NCBI GenBank assembly: GCA_016710265.1
Contig: JADJJL010000007.1
Coordinates: forward strand, 248,001 to 312,000
Direction: 5' to 3'
DNA from: Saprospiraceae bacterium
GTDB lineage: Bacteria > Bacteroidota > Bacteroidia > Chitinophagales > Saprospiraceae
Length of the DNA stretch: 64,000 nt
Made by a program: the position numbers and the translations under genes. This document shows positions 34,532 through 46,100 of this stretch, one piece after another; the first letter of the stretch is position 1, and every line of letters begins with the position of its first letter. The notes beneath the pieces were generated by a model. The model did not search any database, was not told the DNA's origin, and worked only from the letters and a program-made list of their open reading frames with translations.

Positions 34532-37080
34532 AAACAACAAAGCCCATCAATAAGACGGGCTTTGTTTTTACTTTCGTAATTTATACTGTATTGTTATTTC
34601 ACTTATCGCACTAGGGTAAAATCACCTTTTACTTCTTCGAATCCTGTGGACCCTTCGTATTCAACCTCTGCATAAAATACATATACACCAGGCAATGCTC
34701 TCTCTCCCTTAAATGTGCCATCCCAGCCTACCTGTGGATTCTTGTTTCCATCCGGAAGGTTCTGCCTTGAATACACCATGGAGCCCCAACGATCATATAC
34801 TTGTAGTTTTTTTACATTACGTACTCTTTTTCCATATACATTGAAAAAATCATTCGTCACATCTCCATTCGGTGATATCGCTGTTGGCCACCACACATCT
34901 TTGATGATCCTTACGATCACTCTTACTCTCTCTGATATCTCACATCCGTTGGAGTCTATTCCTGTTATTAAAAACTCTCTTGTCGTATCTGCTTCATAAA
35001 TTAACTTGCTCTTCCAATCTATACTGTCATCCAAATTGTACCACAGAGTATCCCTGTATTCTCCTCCAACTAGTGTTCCTCCAAAAAGTCTAACCAACAA
35101 TTCCCTTACATTCACAGGGTTTCCTTGATCTACTACGATGCTTCTGATTACTTCAATTCCCATTTTGGTAGGCTCTATCAAGCTAAATGTCCTTTCCATC
35201 AAACAGCCATTTGGATCTCTTACTGTAATTCGATAATTTCCTTGACCTAAATTTGTATAGGATCTGTTTGTACTAAATGCGCCTCCATTAAATGAAAACT
35301 CTACATTTGACATTGGCATATTGTCTACATCCGTCACCTGATTTATGATGATTCTTCCATTGCGATCTCCAAAACATGTCGGATTGGCTGGATCTATCAA
35401 CAAATCTGCCAATGGATTGCCCACTTCGCTGATGTCTATCGTATCTGTATCGATACAACCATTTCGGCTGTCTTTAACTTCTACTATAAATCTTCCTCCT
35501 GGTTTTCCTATCGTCACAGTCGAAGTCCCTTGACCTCCTATTACAACTCCTGTTCCTGACCAGGTATAACGACTTATCGTTCCTGAATTCCCTCTGGAAC
35601 GGCTTGCATCTAGTTGTATCTGATTTACTGTACAAGTCAACTGACCTTTGGGATCGATCGCTGCTACTGGCAATGCAACATCCTGGCTTACATTCGTGGC
35701 CAAACTATCCAAACATCCTGTTCTTGTATTTTCTATCGTCAATACATATCTTCCCGGAACTCCAACATTTGCTGTGTAATTATTCGCACCTGTAATTGGA
35801 TTCGAGCTAGTCCATCTGGCTGTATATATTGGCCCTTGTGATGATCCACTTCCATTTAAGTCTACATTTAATACATCACAGGTCAATACATTGGGTGGCC
35901 CTATTGCAACATTTGGCTTGACTATATCTTGTGTCACTACAATGCTAGTTTGATGACGACAGCCTGCTCTTGGGTCTATTACTTCAAGTGTATAAGTTCC
36001 AGGGCTTGTAATGTCTATTACTGATGAGCTCGTCTGTCCAGGATTCACCTGACCTCCCTGACTTGCTGACCAGTTATACTGCAATGGATCTCCTGACTCA
36101 CTTTGGGAGCTAGTTCCACTTAATTGTATACTTGTGATTCTACAAGTTAACTCAGTCGGACCAGTGATCGCAGATACTGGGTTATCGTACCAACTTACTG
36201 GTATCACTGTGGATTGTATACAGCGATCTCCAAAATCTACATTTCCCGTACTTGGATCCTGATTTCCTACGAAAACATAGATATAATAGGTCTTGCCACT
36301 CTGCATGGTACTAGCATCAAAACTAAAGCTCCCAGTACCGTTAAAACTTAATATATTCCCTACACCACTCGTGGTATCAATCAATTGATATCTTACCACA
36401 TCGTTTGGATCTAGTACTCCTTGTGCGTAATTCACTTGAACTGGATCTGATTTACACAAATGTCTTGGCGCACTAAGATTTCCAACCTGGGTAATGCACA
36501 AACATGGTTCTGCTCCTAACAAGGTATCCACATCACAATTATTCCTATCTCGTATCGTCAATATAAAATCTTCACTTTGTGGGATCCAACCAGTTAACCA
36601 GGTATCACCTGTAAAGCTTCCAGTCAATTGATTGCTCTTATGGTATCCCAATACTGACCAACTTGGTCGATGGCCGTTTAATCCATTGACCCTCACTCGA
36701 TAATTTTCTGCAACATTATCACATTCAAATGTATAGCTCAATCGATCAAATTCAGGTGCATCCAAAAATGTAATGCTCATCGTATCCAATCTCACACAGT
36801 TATAATGCGATGCCTGCCATTCAAAGGTATAAGTTCCAAATGAAGGTACTGTAATACCTGTTGTGGCTGATGTATCTACTCCTATTACACTCACAGATGG
36901 TCCTGTTAACTGACGCCAGTTTCCACGACCAAATGGTAAATTTGCAGACATATTGTAATTTAATCCACACACTTCATTATCACGACCTGCATCCGCCAAT
37001 GGATATGGCTCCCATATGATCGTTTGTGGATTAGATATACGTTTACATGGATCTTTCTCATCGATTAATCCATCTCTTGG
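34532..37080. repeat. Long direct repeat, copy 1 (3' half of adhesin 1 plus terminator)
   Basis: This stretch matches 40597-43143 almost base for base: by eye about two dozen substitutions and one 2-bp difference in a CT tract. It includes the terminator and about 820 C-terminal codons. Beyond 37080 the two genes drop to clearly lower, patchy similarity. The sharp change suggests recent duplication or gene conversion. Confidence 0.9.
34538..34564 (-). terminator. Terminator of the 1909-aa adhesin gene
   Basis: On the reverse strand CAAAGCCC and GGGCTTTG form an 8-bp stem around an 11-nt loop, followed by a T-rich tract. It is 39 bp past the stop codon. An identical copy terminates the paralogue at 40603-40629. 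Confidence 0.85.
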
Positions 37081-40000
37081 GGTAATATCCTCTCCTACGA
37101 TTCTTGTGATGTTAATTGGCTGACCTAAAGTCATCCGACCTGGTACAAAACAGATCATATCGTTGATGGACAAAGTGTCTAATCTATTGCTTGCATTTAA
37201 AAAATTAAAGGTGCCAGTGTGCAAAATATACATTGGAATATCTTCCAATGGATTCACCAATTCTCCAACCAAGCTTCTAATCGGTACGCATTCATCTTCA
37301 CAAACTCTAATCAAGTTACTATCCAAAATTCCAGCATCAATTGGATCGCAATTACAATTGTAAATATCGATCACCAATTCCGAAACGCAACCGTTGGCAT
37401 CTCTGACCTGAATTAAAAATGTATCTAAACTAGATAAAGTATCTGATAACCACTGATTACCATTTAAAGTGCCAATTGGGGAAATCAAAGTATAAGGTGC
37501 TAAGCCATTAGAAATAGTTGCATCCACAATAAATTTTCCATCTTTTGAACCAGGAGCACCAAAAAATACACATTTAGGATCCACGGCATCAATTTCAGGA
37601 TTTGCATTAAATGTGATTTCAACTATATCACTGCTTATACAAACATCATTGTTATTTTCTGTAATTCTAAATCTGTAAGTACCATAGCCTCCTAAGGCCG
37701 TAACATTAGGCGTCAATGAATTAAAGTCATTGAAAATTGCAGAGCCTTGCAATATATCCCACTGGATAGTCGATTGTGTCAATGATTTAAACCCTTGCAA
37801 GTCAAAACTAGTACCACAGATCGCATCATCGGGCCCCGCGAGAGGTCTTGGAATTTCATAAAATGTAAAAGCTGTTGGTCCTTCTGTTCTCGAACAACCT
37901 TTAACTGCGTCTATCCAACCACGATTATCTGTACGACCTAAGATGGCACTGACATAGTATGTTTGGCCGAAAACCATAAAACTTGGATCAAATCCAAAAG
38001 TCAAATTGCTTATATTTCTTAGTCTGCTGCCCAAAGCATTGGTATCAATGGTGTGTATAAAAAAGATCACTGTATCCTTTGGAGTTTGATCAAGCATTTC
38101 AAAAGTCTTGTCATAATTTACAGTTACTAATTCATCTTCACATAATCTTAAATTTTCTTTTTGTACTACTCCAATACTATTGGTACACTTACATTCATAA
38201 TCATGAATAAATGTAAATTCACATCCATTCGCATCACGAACAATTACTGTGTCTTTGGTTAGATTTAAAATAATACCAGATGTATAAATTCCTGTTGTTT
38301 GATTAATAGTCCCATTGCCCTTAACGATCGTATAATTTTTTCTTCCTCCGGTAACTTCAAAATTGTAGGTAAAATCTTTATTATTTGCATTACAGATATA
38401 AGTAACCGGACCTTTTGCTGGGTCATCATTGAATAATAAGGTAACAGTATCAGATCCTGTACATCCAATAAAAAATTCGTTATATACGAAAGTGTAGGTG
38501 CCATAGCGATCTACACTCACCGGAGAAGTAGGATCAGTTGGATCTGTAATATTTACATTTCCGCCAGATGGATTTGATATTAGTGTCCAAGTGCCTCCTC
38601 TATCTTTTTGCCCTTTAAATCTATTCGCTAACCCGCAAATGCCTTCATCGGGACCTGCTTTTGGTGCAGGTGCAGGAGCAATTGTAACGTCTAAGCAACA
38701 TTCTTTACTATCACCACAATTGGATAAATAATTATAACAAACCTGCCCAACTGGAGCCCCACTATTCCATAAAACTTCAATTGCTGTTGTATCTATTCCA
38801 CCCTTTGGTGTAATTATGGTTCCACCGCTTACTACCCAATTATGTAGAAAAATTCCTTGTGGCAATAGTGTGTCTATATAATAGATCCCTGTCTTACCTT
38901 GACAAACCAATAAATCACCTTTAGGACATACATCCCACGGTTTAAATTGATCTTCATCCCATTGTTCGCAATAATCAAAAAAGCACACTGCAACTTGATC
39001 TCCAAAATTTGCCAAAATTTTAAGTTCAACACAATATTCATCTTTGTTGGTAACTTGAATTCGATCATCATTACCTATTGCATTTCTACCCGGATCATTT
39101 TTTCGATACCATTTATAACTGATGTCTTGTTGTAGCTGGGTATTACCACAGGTAATTGTTCGGTCTATTGTCCTTGCTTCAATTTCTATTTCACCACTTA
39201 GGCAATATTCTCTAAAAACGACATTATAATTTAAGAAAACAGCATTAAGTTTATAAGCACTGTCACATCTCCAAGGATCAGTTGATTTTGGCAGGCTAAT
39301 CAGTTTTTGGAACTGGCAAGTACTAAAAGACTGCCTGGTTGTTGGGTCAATGTAAGCATCGTTGTTATCACAACCCACATGGAATATTTCCGGTTCTTCA
39401 ACTGGATCCAATAAAATAAATTCCCTTACTGAATCAAATTTGCAACAAGTTGCTCGATCCGTAAATTGCTGTCTATATTCACCAGAGGAACTAATTAAAT
39501 TACCATGCCAATTAAATGGAATATTTTCATAACAAATGGTCCATGGAGGACCAATTTTATCCGCGATTGGTCTTGCTCTGATAGTAATACATACAGGACC
39601 TTCCTGATCACAAATGGAGCCTGACTGAGGGTTACCAATATAAGCAGTAACACAAAGCACATAATCTCCTTCGTCTGGAAAATCTAAAGTAACTTCCCCT
39701 GTACCAGAACCAACTTCATTACCGTCTAAAGTCCATTCATAGGTTGGCTCACATGCCCCACCGACATTTACAGAATAACGTATATTACAAGCACCTACAC
39801 ATACATCTCTTAAACCGGTAATATTCCCCAAAGGTGGCAACATGGGAGGAAGTCCTCCAGATGTTGTTAAACAGAAATCACAAACATCTCCATTACATCC
39901 ATCCACGAAAAGATAATAAGTTTTGCAAGCAGATAAATTCCCAGATAATGTAAAACTTCCAGCTTGATTACAAGCAGGATTGCAAACAATGGATTCACCA

Positions 40001-40332
40001 CACGCACAATCACCCCAAATACCCATTTGAACTCCTTGCTGATTTACAGAGCAATTACTAAATGTAATTGTAATGGAAACAAAACCTCCTCCAGTTACAA
40101 ATGCCCACCAACCTGTATTGTGAGGCCCACCACCACTTGGACATAAGGGAGAACAACCTGTTGGGTTAGAGTAATCAGTATTTGAACAACAATAACCATT
40201 CACTTCTGATAATGAACAAAGTACGTTTGCATCTTCGCAATCATCAGCAGATGCTGGAGTACATTGTGCATTTAATTGACTCCAGAACGGCAGAAAAAAT
40301 ACCAAAATAAGGGGTAAAAATTTTACTTTCAT
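34603..40332 (-). CDS. Giant T9SS type B cargo protein, adhesin-like (paralogue 1)
   Basis: 1909 aa. There is a signal peptide (about 1-22, ending LNAQ) and a Cys-rich domain (about 23-160, with CSLSEVNGYCCSNTDYSNPT). Three related modules of about 280 aa start near residues 714, 994 and 1277 (CKC, CNC or CLC, then a CED or CKSD element). Three Ig/PKD-like repeats with LTC and GC marks span about 1395-1660, followed by a SprB-like repeat (PTCFGDRNGRIIINQV). The C-terminus is the gliding-motility-associated T9SS sorting domain (WPTAISPNGDVTNDFFNVYG ... LPGVYVFY, ending TLVR). A surface adhesin role is inferred. The last 2.5 kb is nearly identical to paralogue 2. Confidence 0.88.
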   Translation of the reverse strand: MKVKFLPLILVFFLPFWSQLNAQCTPASADDCEDANVLCSLSEVNGYCCSNTDYSNPTGCSPLCPSGGGPHNTGWWAFVTGGGFVSITITFSNCSVNQQGVQMGIWGDCACGESIVCNPACNQAGSFTLSGNLSACKTYYLFVDGCNGDVCDFCLTTSGGLPPMLPPLGNITGLRDVCVGACNIRYSVNVGGACEPTYEWTLDGNEVGSGTGEVTLDFPDEGDYVLCVTAYIGNPQSGSICDQEGPVCITIRARPIADKIGPPWTICYENIPFNWHGNLISSSGEYRQQFTDRATCCKFDSVREFILLDPVEEPEIFHVGCDNNDAYIDPTTRQSFSTCQFQKLISLPKSTDPWRCDSAYKLNAVFLNYNVVFREYCLSGEIEIEARTIDRTITCGNTQLQQDISYKWYRKNDPGRNAIGNDDRIQVTNKDEYCVELKILANFGDQVAVCFFDYCEQWDEDQFKPWDVCPKGDLLVCQGKTGIYYIDTLLPQGIFLHNWVVSGGTIITPKGGIDTTAIEVLWNSGAPVGQVCYNYLSNCGDSKECCLDVTIAPAPAPKAGPDEGICGLANRFKGQKDRGGTWTLISNPSGGNVNITDPTDPTSPVSVDRYGTYTFVYNEFFIGCTGSDTVTLLFNDDPAKGPVTYICNANNKDFTYNFEVTGGRKNYTIVKGNGTINQTTGIYTSGIILNLTKDTVIVRDANGCEFTFIHDYECKCTNSIGVVQKENLRLCEDELVTVNYDKTFEMLDQTPKDTVIFFIHTIDTNALGSRLRNISNLTFGFDPSFMVFGQTYYVSAILGRTDNRGWIDAVKGCSRTEGPTAFTFYEIPRPLAGPDDAICGTSFDLQGFKSLTQSTIQWDILQGSAIFNDFNSLTPNVTALGGYGTYRFRITENNNDVCISSDIVEITFNANPEIDAVDPKCVFFGAPGSKDGKFIVDATISNGLAPYTLISPIGTLNGNQWLSDTLSSLDTFLIQVRDANGCVSELVIDIYNCNCDPIDAGILDSNLIRVCEDECVPIRSLVGELVNPLEDIPMYILHTGTFNFLNASNRLDTLSINDMICFVPGRMTLGQPINITRIVGEDITPRDGLIDEKDPCKRISNPQTIIWEPYPLADAGRDNEVCGLNYNMSANLPFGRGNWRQLTGPSVSVIGVDTSATTGITVPSFGTYTFEWQASHYNCVRLDTMSITFLDAPEFDRLSYTFECDNVAENYRVRVNGLNGHRPSWSVLGYHKSNQLTGSFTGDTWLTGWIPQSEDFILTIRDRNNCDVDTLLGAEPCLCITQVGNLSAPRHLCKSDPVQVNYAQGVLDPNDVVRYQLIDTTSGVGNILSFNGTGSFSFDASTMQSGKTYYIYVFVGNQDPSTGNVDFGDRCIQSTVIPVSWYDNPVSAITGPTELTCRITSIQLSGTSSQSESGDPLQYNWSASQGGQVNPGQTSSSVIDITSPGTYTLEVIDPRAGCRHQTSIVVTQDIVKPNVAIGPPNVLTCDVLNVDLNGSGSSQGPIYTARWTSSNPITGANNYTANVGVPGRYVLTIENTRTGCLDSLATNVSQDVALPVAAIDPKGQLTCTVNQIQLDASRSRGNSGTISRYTWSGTGVVIGGQGTSTVTIGKPGGRFIVEVKDSRNGCIDTDTIDISEVGNPLADLLIDPANPTCFGDRNGRIIINQVTDVDNMPMSNVEFSFNGGAFSTNRSYTNLGQGNYRITVRDPNGCLMERTFSLIEPTKMGIEVIRSIVVDQGNPVNVRELLVRLFGGTLVGGEYRDTLWYNLDDSIDWKSKLIYEADTTREFLITGIDSNGCEISERVRVIVRIIKDVWWPTAISPNGDVTNDFFNVYGKRVRNVKKLQVYDRWGSMVYSRQNLPDGNKNPQVGWDGTFKGERALPGVYVFYAEVEYEGSTGFEEVKGDFTLVR

Positions 40333-40602
40333 TTGTATTTGTTTGTATTATACATTAATTTATTATTATATATCATCAATTTTGATGGCAAAAGTTACGA
40401 CTATTTTAACAATCTATTGATAAATATTTGTCAAAATGAGCAATAACTTTTTAACAATGCTTTGATTTCCATTGATTTAGTCTTTAAGAAATCTAAAATT
40501 ATCACTTCTGATATTGTTAAGACACCCTAAGCGATCTAAACGCTGCAAAGAGTTCATAAAAAATTAAAAAATCTTTATTCTGAAGGAACCATCATAAAAC
40601 AA
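40333..40602. other. Intergenic region between the two adhesin paralogues
   Basis: This AT-rich spacer holds no gene I can support. It must contain the promoter of adhesin 1; the best candidate is a near-match to the -7 box on the reverse strand at 40389-40397 (TAACTTTTG, one base too long). The only other recognisable element is the adhesin 2 terminator just beyond its upper end in gene order. Confidence 0.4.
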
Positions 40603-43143
40603 CAAAGCCCATCAATAAGACGGGCTTTGTTTTTACTTTCGTAATTTATACTGTATTGTTATTTCACTTATCGCACTAGGGTAAAATCACCTTTTACTTC
40701 TTCGAATCCTGTGGACCCTTCGTATTCAACCTCTGCATAAAATACATATACACCAGGCAATGCTCTCTCCCTTAAATGTGCCATCCCAGCCTACCTGTGG
40801 ATTCTTGTTTCCATCCGGAAGGTTCTGCCTTGAATACACCATGGAGCCCCAACGATCATATACTTGTAGTTTTTTTACATTACGTACTCTTTTTCCATAT
40901 ACATTGAAAAAATCATTCGTCACATCTCCATTCGGTGATATCGCTGTTGGCCACCACACATCTTTAATGATCCTTACGATCACTCTTACTCTCTCTGATA
41001 TCTCACATCCGTTGGAGTCTATTCCTGTTATTAAAAACTCTCTTGTCGTATCTGCTTCATAAATTAACTTGCTCTTCCAATCTATACTGTCATCCAAATT
41101 GTACCACAGAGTATCCCTGTATTCTCCTCCAACTAGTGTTCCTCCAAAAAGTCTAACCAACAATTCCCTTACATTCACAGGGTTTCCTTGATCTACTACG
41201 ATGCTTCTGATTACTTCAATTCCCATTTTGGTAGGCTCTATCAAGCTAAATGTCCTTTCCATCAAACAGCCATTTGGATCTCTTACTGTAATTCGATAAT
41301 TTCCTTGACCTAAATTTGTATAGGATCTGTTTGTACTAAATGCGCCTCCATTAAATGAAAACTCTACATTTGACATTGGCATATTGTCTACATCCGTCAC
41401 CTGATTTATGATGATTCTTCCATTGCGATCTCCAAAACATGTCGGATTGGCTGGATCTATCAACAAATCTGCCAATGGATTACCCACTTCGCTGATGTCT
41501 ATCGTATCTGTATCGATACAACCATTTCGGCTGTCTTTAACTTCTACTATAAATCTTCCTCCTGGTTTTCCTATCGTCACAGTCGAAGTCCCTTGACCTC
41601 CTATTACAACTCCTGTTCCTGACCAGGTATAACGACTTATCGTTCCTGAATTCCCTCTGGAACGGCTTGCATCTAGTTGTATCTGATTTACTGTACAAGT
41701 CAACTGACCTTTGGGATCGATCGCTGCTACTGGCAATGCAACATCCTGGCTTACATTCGTGGCCAAACTATCCAAACATCCTGTTCTTGCATTTTCTATC
41801 GTCAATACATATCTTCCCGGAACTCCAACATTTGCTGTGTAATTATTCGCACCTGTAATTGGATTCGAGCTAGTCCATCTGGCTGTATATATTGGCCCTT
41901 GTGATGATCCACTTCCGTTTAAGTCCACGTTCAATACATCACAAGTCAATACATTGGGTGGCCCTATTGCAACATTTGGCTTGACTATATCTTGTGTCAC
42001 TACAATGCTAGTTTGATGACGACAGCCTGCTCTTGGGTCTATTACTTCAAGTGTATAAGTTCCAGGTCGTGTAATGTCTATTACTGATGAGCTCGTCTGT
42101 CCAGGATTCACCTGACCTCCCTGACTTGCTGACCAGTTATACTGCAATGGATCTCCTGACTCACTTTGGGAGCTAGTTCCACTTAATTGTATACTTGTGA
42201 TTCTACAAGTTAACTCAGTCGGACCAGTGATCGCAGATACTGGGTTATCGTACCAACTTACTGGTATCACTGTGGATTGTATACAGCGATCTCCAAAATC
42301 TACATTTCCCGTACTTGGATCCTGATTTCCTACGAAAACATAGATATAATAGGTCTTGCCACTCTGCATGGTACTGGCATCAAAACTAAAGCTCCCAGTA
42401 CCGTTAAAACTTAATATATTCCCTACACCACTCGTGGTATCAATCAATTGATATCTTACCACATCGTTTGGATCTAATACTCCTTGTGCGTAATTCACTT
42501 GAACTGGATCTGATTTACACAAATGTCTTGGCGCACTAAGATTTCCAACCTGGGTAATGCACAAACATGGTTCTGCTCCTAACAAGGTATCAACATCACA
42601 ATTATTCCTATCTCGTATCGTCAATATAAAATCTTCACTTTGTGGGATCCAACCAGTTAACCAGGTATCACCTGTAAAGCTTCCAGTCAATTGATTGCTC
42701 TTATGATATCCCAACACGGACCAACTTGGTCGATGGCCGTTTAGTCCATTGACCCTCACTCTATAATTTTCTGCAACATTATCACATTCAAATGTATAGC
42801 TCAATCGATCAAATTCTGGTGCATCCAAAAATGTAATGCTCATCGTATCCAATCTCACACAGTTATAATGCGATGCCTGCCATTCAAAGGTATAAGTTCC
42901 AAATGAAGGTACTGTAATACCTGTTGTGGCTGATGTATCTACTCCTATTACACTCACAGATGGTCCTGTTAACTGACGCCAGTTTCCTCGACCAAATGGT
43001 AAATTTGCAGACATATTGTAATTTAATCCACACACTTCATTATCACGGCCTGCATCCGCCAATGGATATGGCTCCCATATGATCGTTTGTGGATTAGAAA
43101 TACGTTTGCATGGATCTTTCTCATCGATTAATCCATCTCTTGG
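40597..43143. repeat. Long direct repeat, copy 2 (3' half of adhesin 2 plus terminator)
   Basis: Counterpart of 34532-37080, offset 6063-6065 bp. It differs by scattered substitutions, mostly silent or conservative, and by loss of one CT unit at 40763-40768. No insertion sequence borders either copy. Confidence 0.9.
40603..40629 (-). terminator. Terminator of the 1887-aa adhesin gene (duplicate)
   Basis: Same CAAAGCCC/GGGCTTTG hairpin and T-rich tail as at 34538-34564. It sits 39 bp past the position (40668) where the full-length stop codon would be, showing that the old 3' end is preserved beyond the frameshift. Confidence 0.85.
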
Positions 43144-46100
43144 AGTGATATCTTCTCCTACTATTCTAGATATATAATATGTTTCAGCACTTAATCTCAT
43201 TCTAGAAGGATCAAAGCAAATCACATCGGTAATGGTCAATGTGTCTAATCTATTGCTTGCATTCAAAAAATTAAAGGTGCCGGTATGTAAAATATACATT
43301 GCAATATCTTGGGCAGGATTTACCAATTCACCTACAAGACTTCTAATAGGAACACATTCATCCTCACAAACTCTGATCAAGTTACTATCCAAAATTCCAG
43401 CATCAATTGGATCGCAATTACAATTATACAAATCAATCACTAATTCAGATACACATCCATTGGCATCTTGCACTTGTAGTCGGAAAGTATCCAAACTAAA
43501 TAAAGTATCAGATACCCATTGAGTTCCGTTCAGATTACCATTTGGAGTTAATAAAGTATAAGGAGCTAAACCACTTTTAATAGTCGCATCTACTATAAAT
43601 TTTCCATCTGTAGAGCCAGGTGCTCCAAAAAATACACACTTGGGCTCAACCCCTTCTATTTCTGGGTTTTCATTAAAGGTAATTTGAATTACATCACTTG
43701 TAATACATACATCACTATTGTTCTCAGTTATTCTAAATGTGTAAGTCCCATAGCCATCCAATGCTGTAACTCTAGTTTGCTGATTATTACCATTACTAAA
43801 TAAAACGGCTTTACCATTGATTTCTGTCCATGAAATAGTAGATTGAGTCAAGGATTTAATTCCATTTAAATCTATTTCAAAATCACAAATTGATTCATCG
43901 GGTCCAGCAGAAGGTCTTGGAATTTCATAAAATGTAAAAGCTGTTGGTCCTTCTGTTCTCGAACAACCTTTAACCGCATCTATCCAACCACGATTATCAG
44001 TACGACCTAATATTGCACTGACATAGTATGTTTGGCCGAAAACCATAAAGCTTGGATCGAATCCAAAAGTCAAATTGCTTATATTTCTTAGTCTACTGCC
44101 CAAGGCATTGGTATCAATGGAGTGTATAAAAAAGATCACCGTATCCTTTGGAGTTTGATCAAGTATTTCAAAGGTTTTGTCATATTTTATAGTCACCAAT
44201 TCATCCTCACACAATCTTAAGTTTTCTCTTTGCACAACACCAATACTATTGGTACACTTACATTCATAATCATGAATAAATGTAAATTCACATCCATTCA
44301 CATCACGAACAATTACTGTGTCTTTGGTTAAGTTTAATATAATGCCAGATGTATATATTCCTGTAGTTTGATTAATTGTCCCATTCCCTTTAATGATTGT
44401 GTAGTTTTTTCTTCCACCAGTAACTTCAAAATTGTATGTAAAATCTTTATTATTTGCATTACAAATATAAGTAACTGGGCCTTTTGCGGGGTCATCATTG
44501 AATAATAAGGTAACAGTATCAGATCCAATACAACCTAAATAAAATTCAGAGTACACAAAGGTGTAGGACCCATATGAATTAACGCTAACATTAGAATTAG
44601 GATCGGTTGGATCAGCGATGTTTGCGTTTGGCCCTGAAATTTGGGTCCAAGTCCCTCCCCTGTCTCTTTGCCCTTTAAATCTGTTGGATAAACCACAAAT
44701 TCCTTCATCAGGCCCTGCTTTCGGAGCTGGTGCTGGAGCAATGGTAACATCTATACAACATTCCTCACTGTCTCCGCAGTTGGAAACATAATTATAACAA
44801 ACTTGTCCCACTGGCGCTCCTCCATTCCAAAGTACCTCAATAGTAGTTGTGTCTATCCCACCTTTTGGGGTTAGAATAGTACCTCCACTTACTACCCAAT
44901 TATGAAGGAATATTCCCTGTGGTAATATAGTATCGATAAAATAAATTCCTGTTTTGCCTTCACAGACCAACACATCCCCTTTAGGACAGACTTTGTATGG
45001 TTTAAACTGATCTTCATCCCATTGTTCACAGAAGTCAAATACACAAGTTTTTGCTTGGTCTCCAAAAGTGGCAACAACTGTTAATTCAAGACAATATTCA
45101 TCCTTTTTATCTACCTCTAAGCGCTCGTCATTACCAATGGCTCTTTTTGAGAAATCACTTTTTAAATACCATTTATATTGCAAGTCCTGCGATAAACCTG
45201 AATTTCCGCATGCTATGGTCCTATCAACTGGTCTGCCTTCCACTATAATTACGCCTCCTGCACAATACTCTCTAAATTGAACATTATAATTAAGAAATAT
45301 GGCATTTAATTTATACGAACTATCGCATCTCCAAGGATCAGTTGATTTTGGTAAATTTACTACCTGCTCAAATTGACAATTTGCAAAGGTCACCCTGGTC
45401 AGCGGATCAATATAAGTATCACCAATACACCCTAGATAGTAAACAGTAGGTGGTTCAGGGGCTTCCAAAACTATAAATTCTTTTACTGAATCATATTTGC
45501 AACAGGTCGCTCGATCCGTAAATTGTTGTTTGTATTCACCTGATGCAGTAATTGTATTACTATGCCATCTATAGGGCGTTTGTTCTAAACAAAGTGTGGA
45601 TTTAGGTGCCAACCTATCGGCGATGGGTCTAGCTTTAATAGTGATACAAACTGGTCCTTCTTGATCACAAATGGAACCTGACTGAGGGTTACCAATATAT
45701 GCAGTTACACACAATACAAAATCCCCTTCCGTTGGAAAATCCAAAGTAACTTCTCCCGTACCCGCACCAACCTCGCTGCCGTCTAAAGTCCATTCATAAA
45801 CGGGTTCACAGCTACCACCAGTATTGACAGTATAACGAATATTACATGCTCCAACACATACATCTCTCAATCCCATGAGATTTCCCAAAGGTGGAAGCAT
45901 GGGTGCATTACCACCTGAAGTTGTCAAACAAAAATCACAAACATCACCAGAACAACCATCCACAAAAAGGTAATAAGTTTTACAAGCTGCTAAACTTCCG
46001 GATAAAGAATAACTACCAGGTCCATTACATGCAGGATTACACACTATAGATTCGCTACAGCTACAATCTCCCCAAATTCCCATTTGTACTCCCGTACCAT

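Noticed and set aside
34532..43143. Transposon or insertion sequence as the cause of the adhesin repeat
   Set aside because: No transposase frame, terminal inverted repeats or target duplications border either copy; the repeat ends are a terminator and the middle of a gene.
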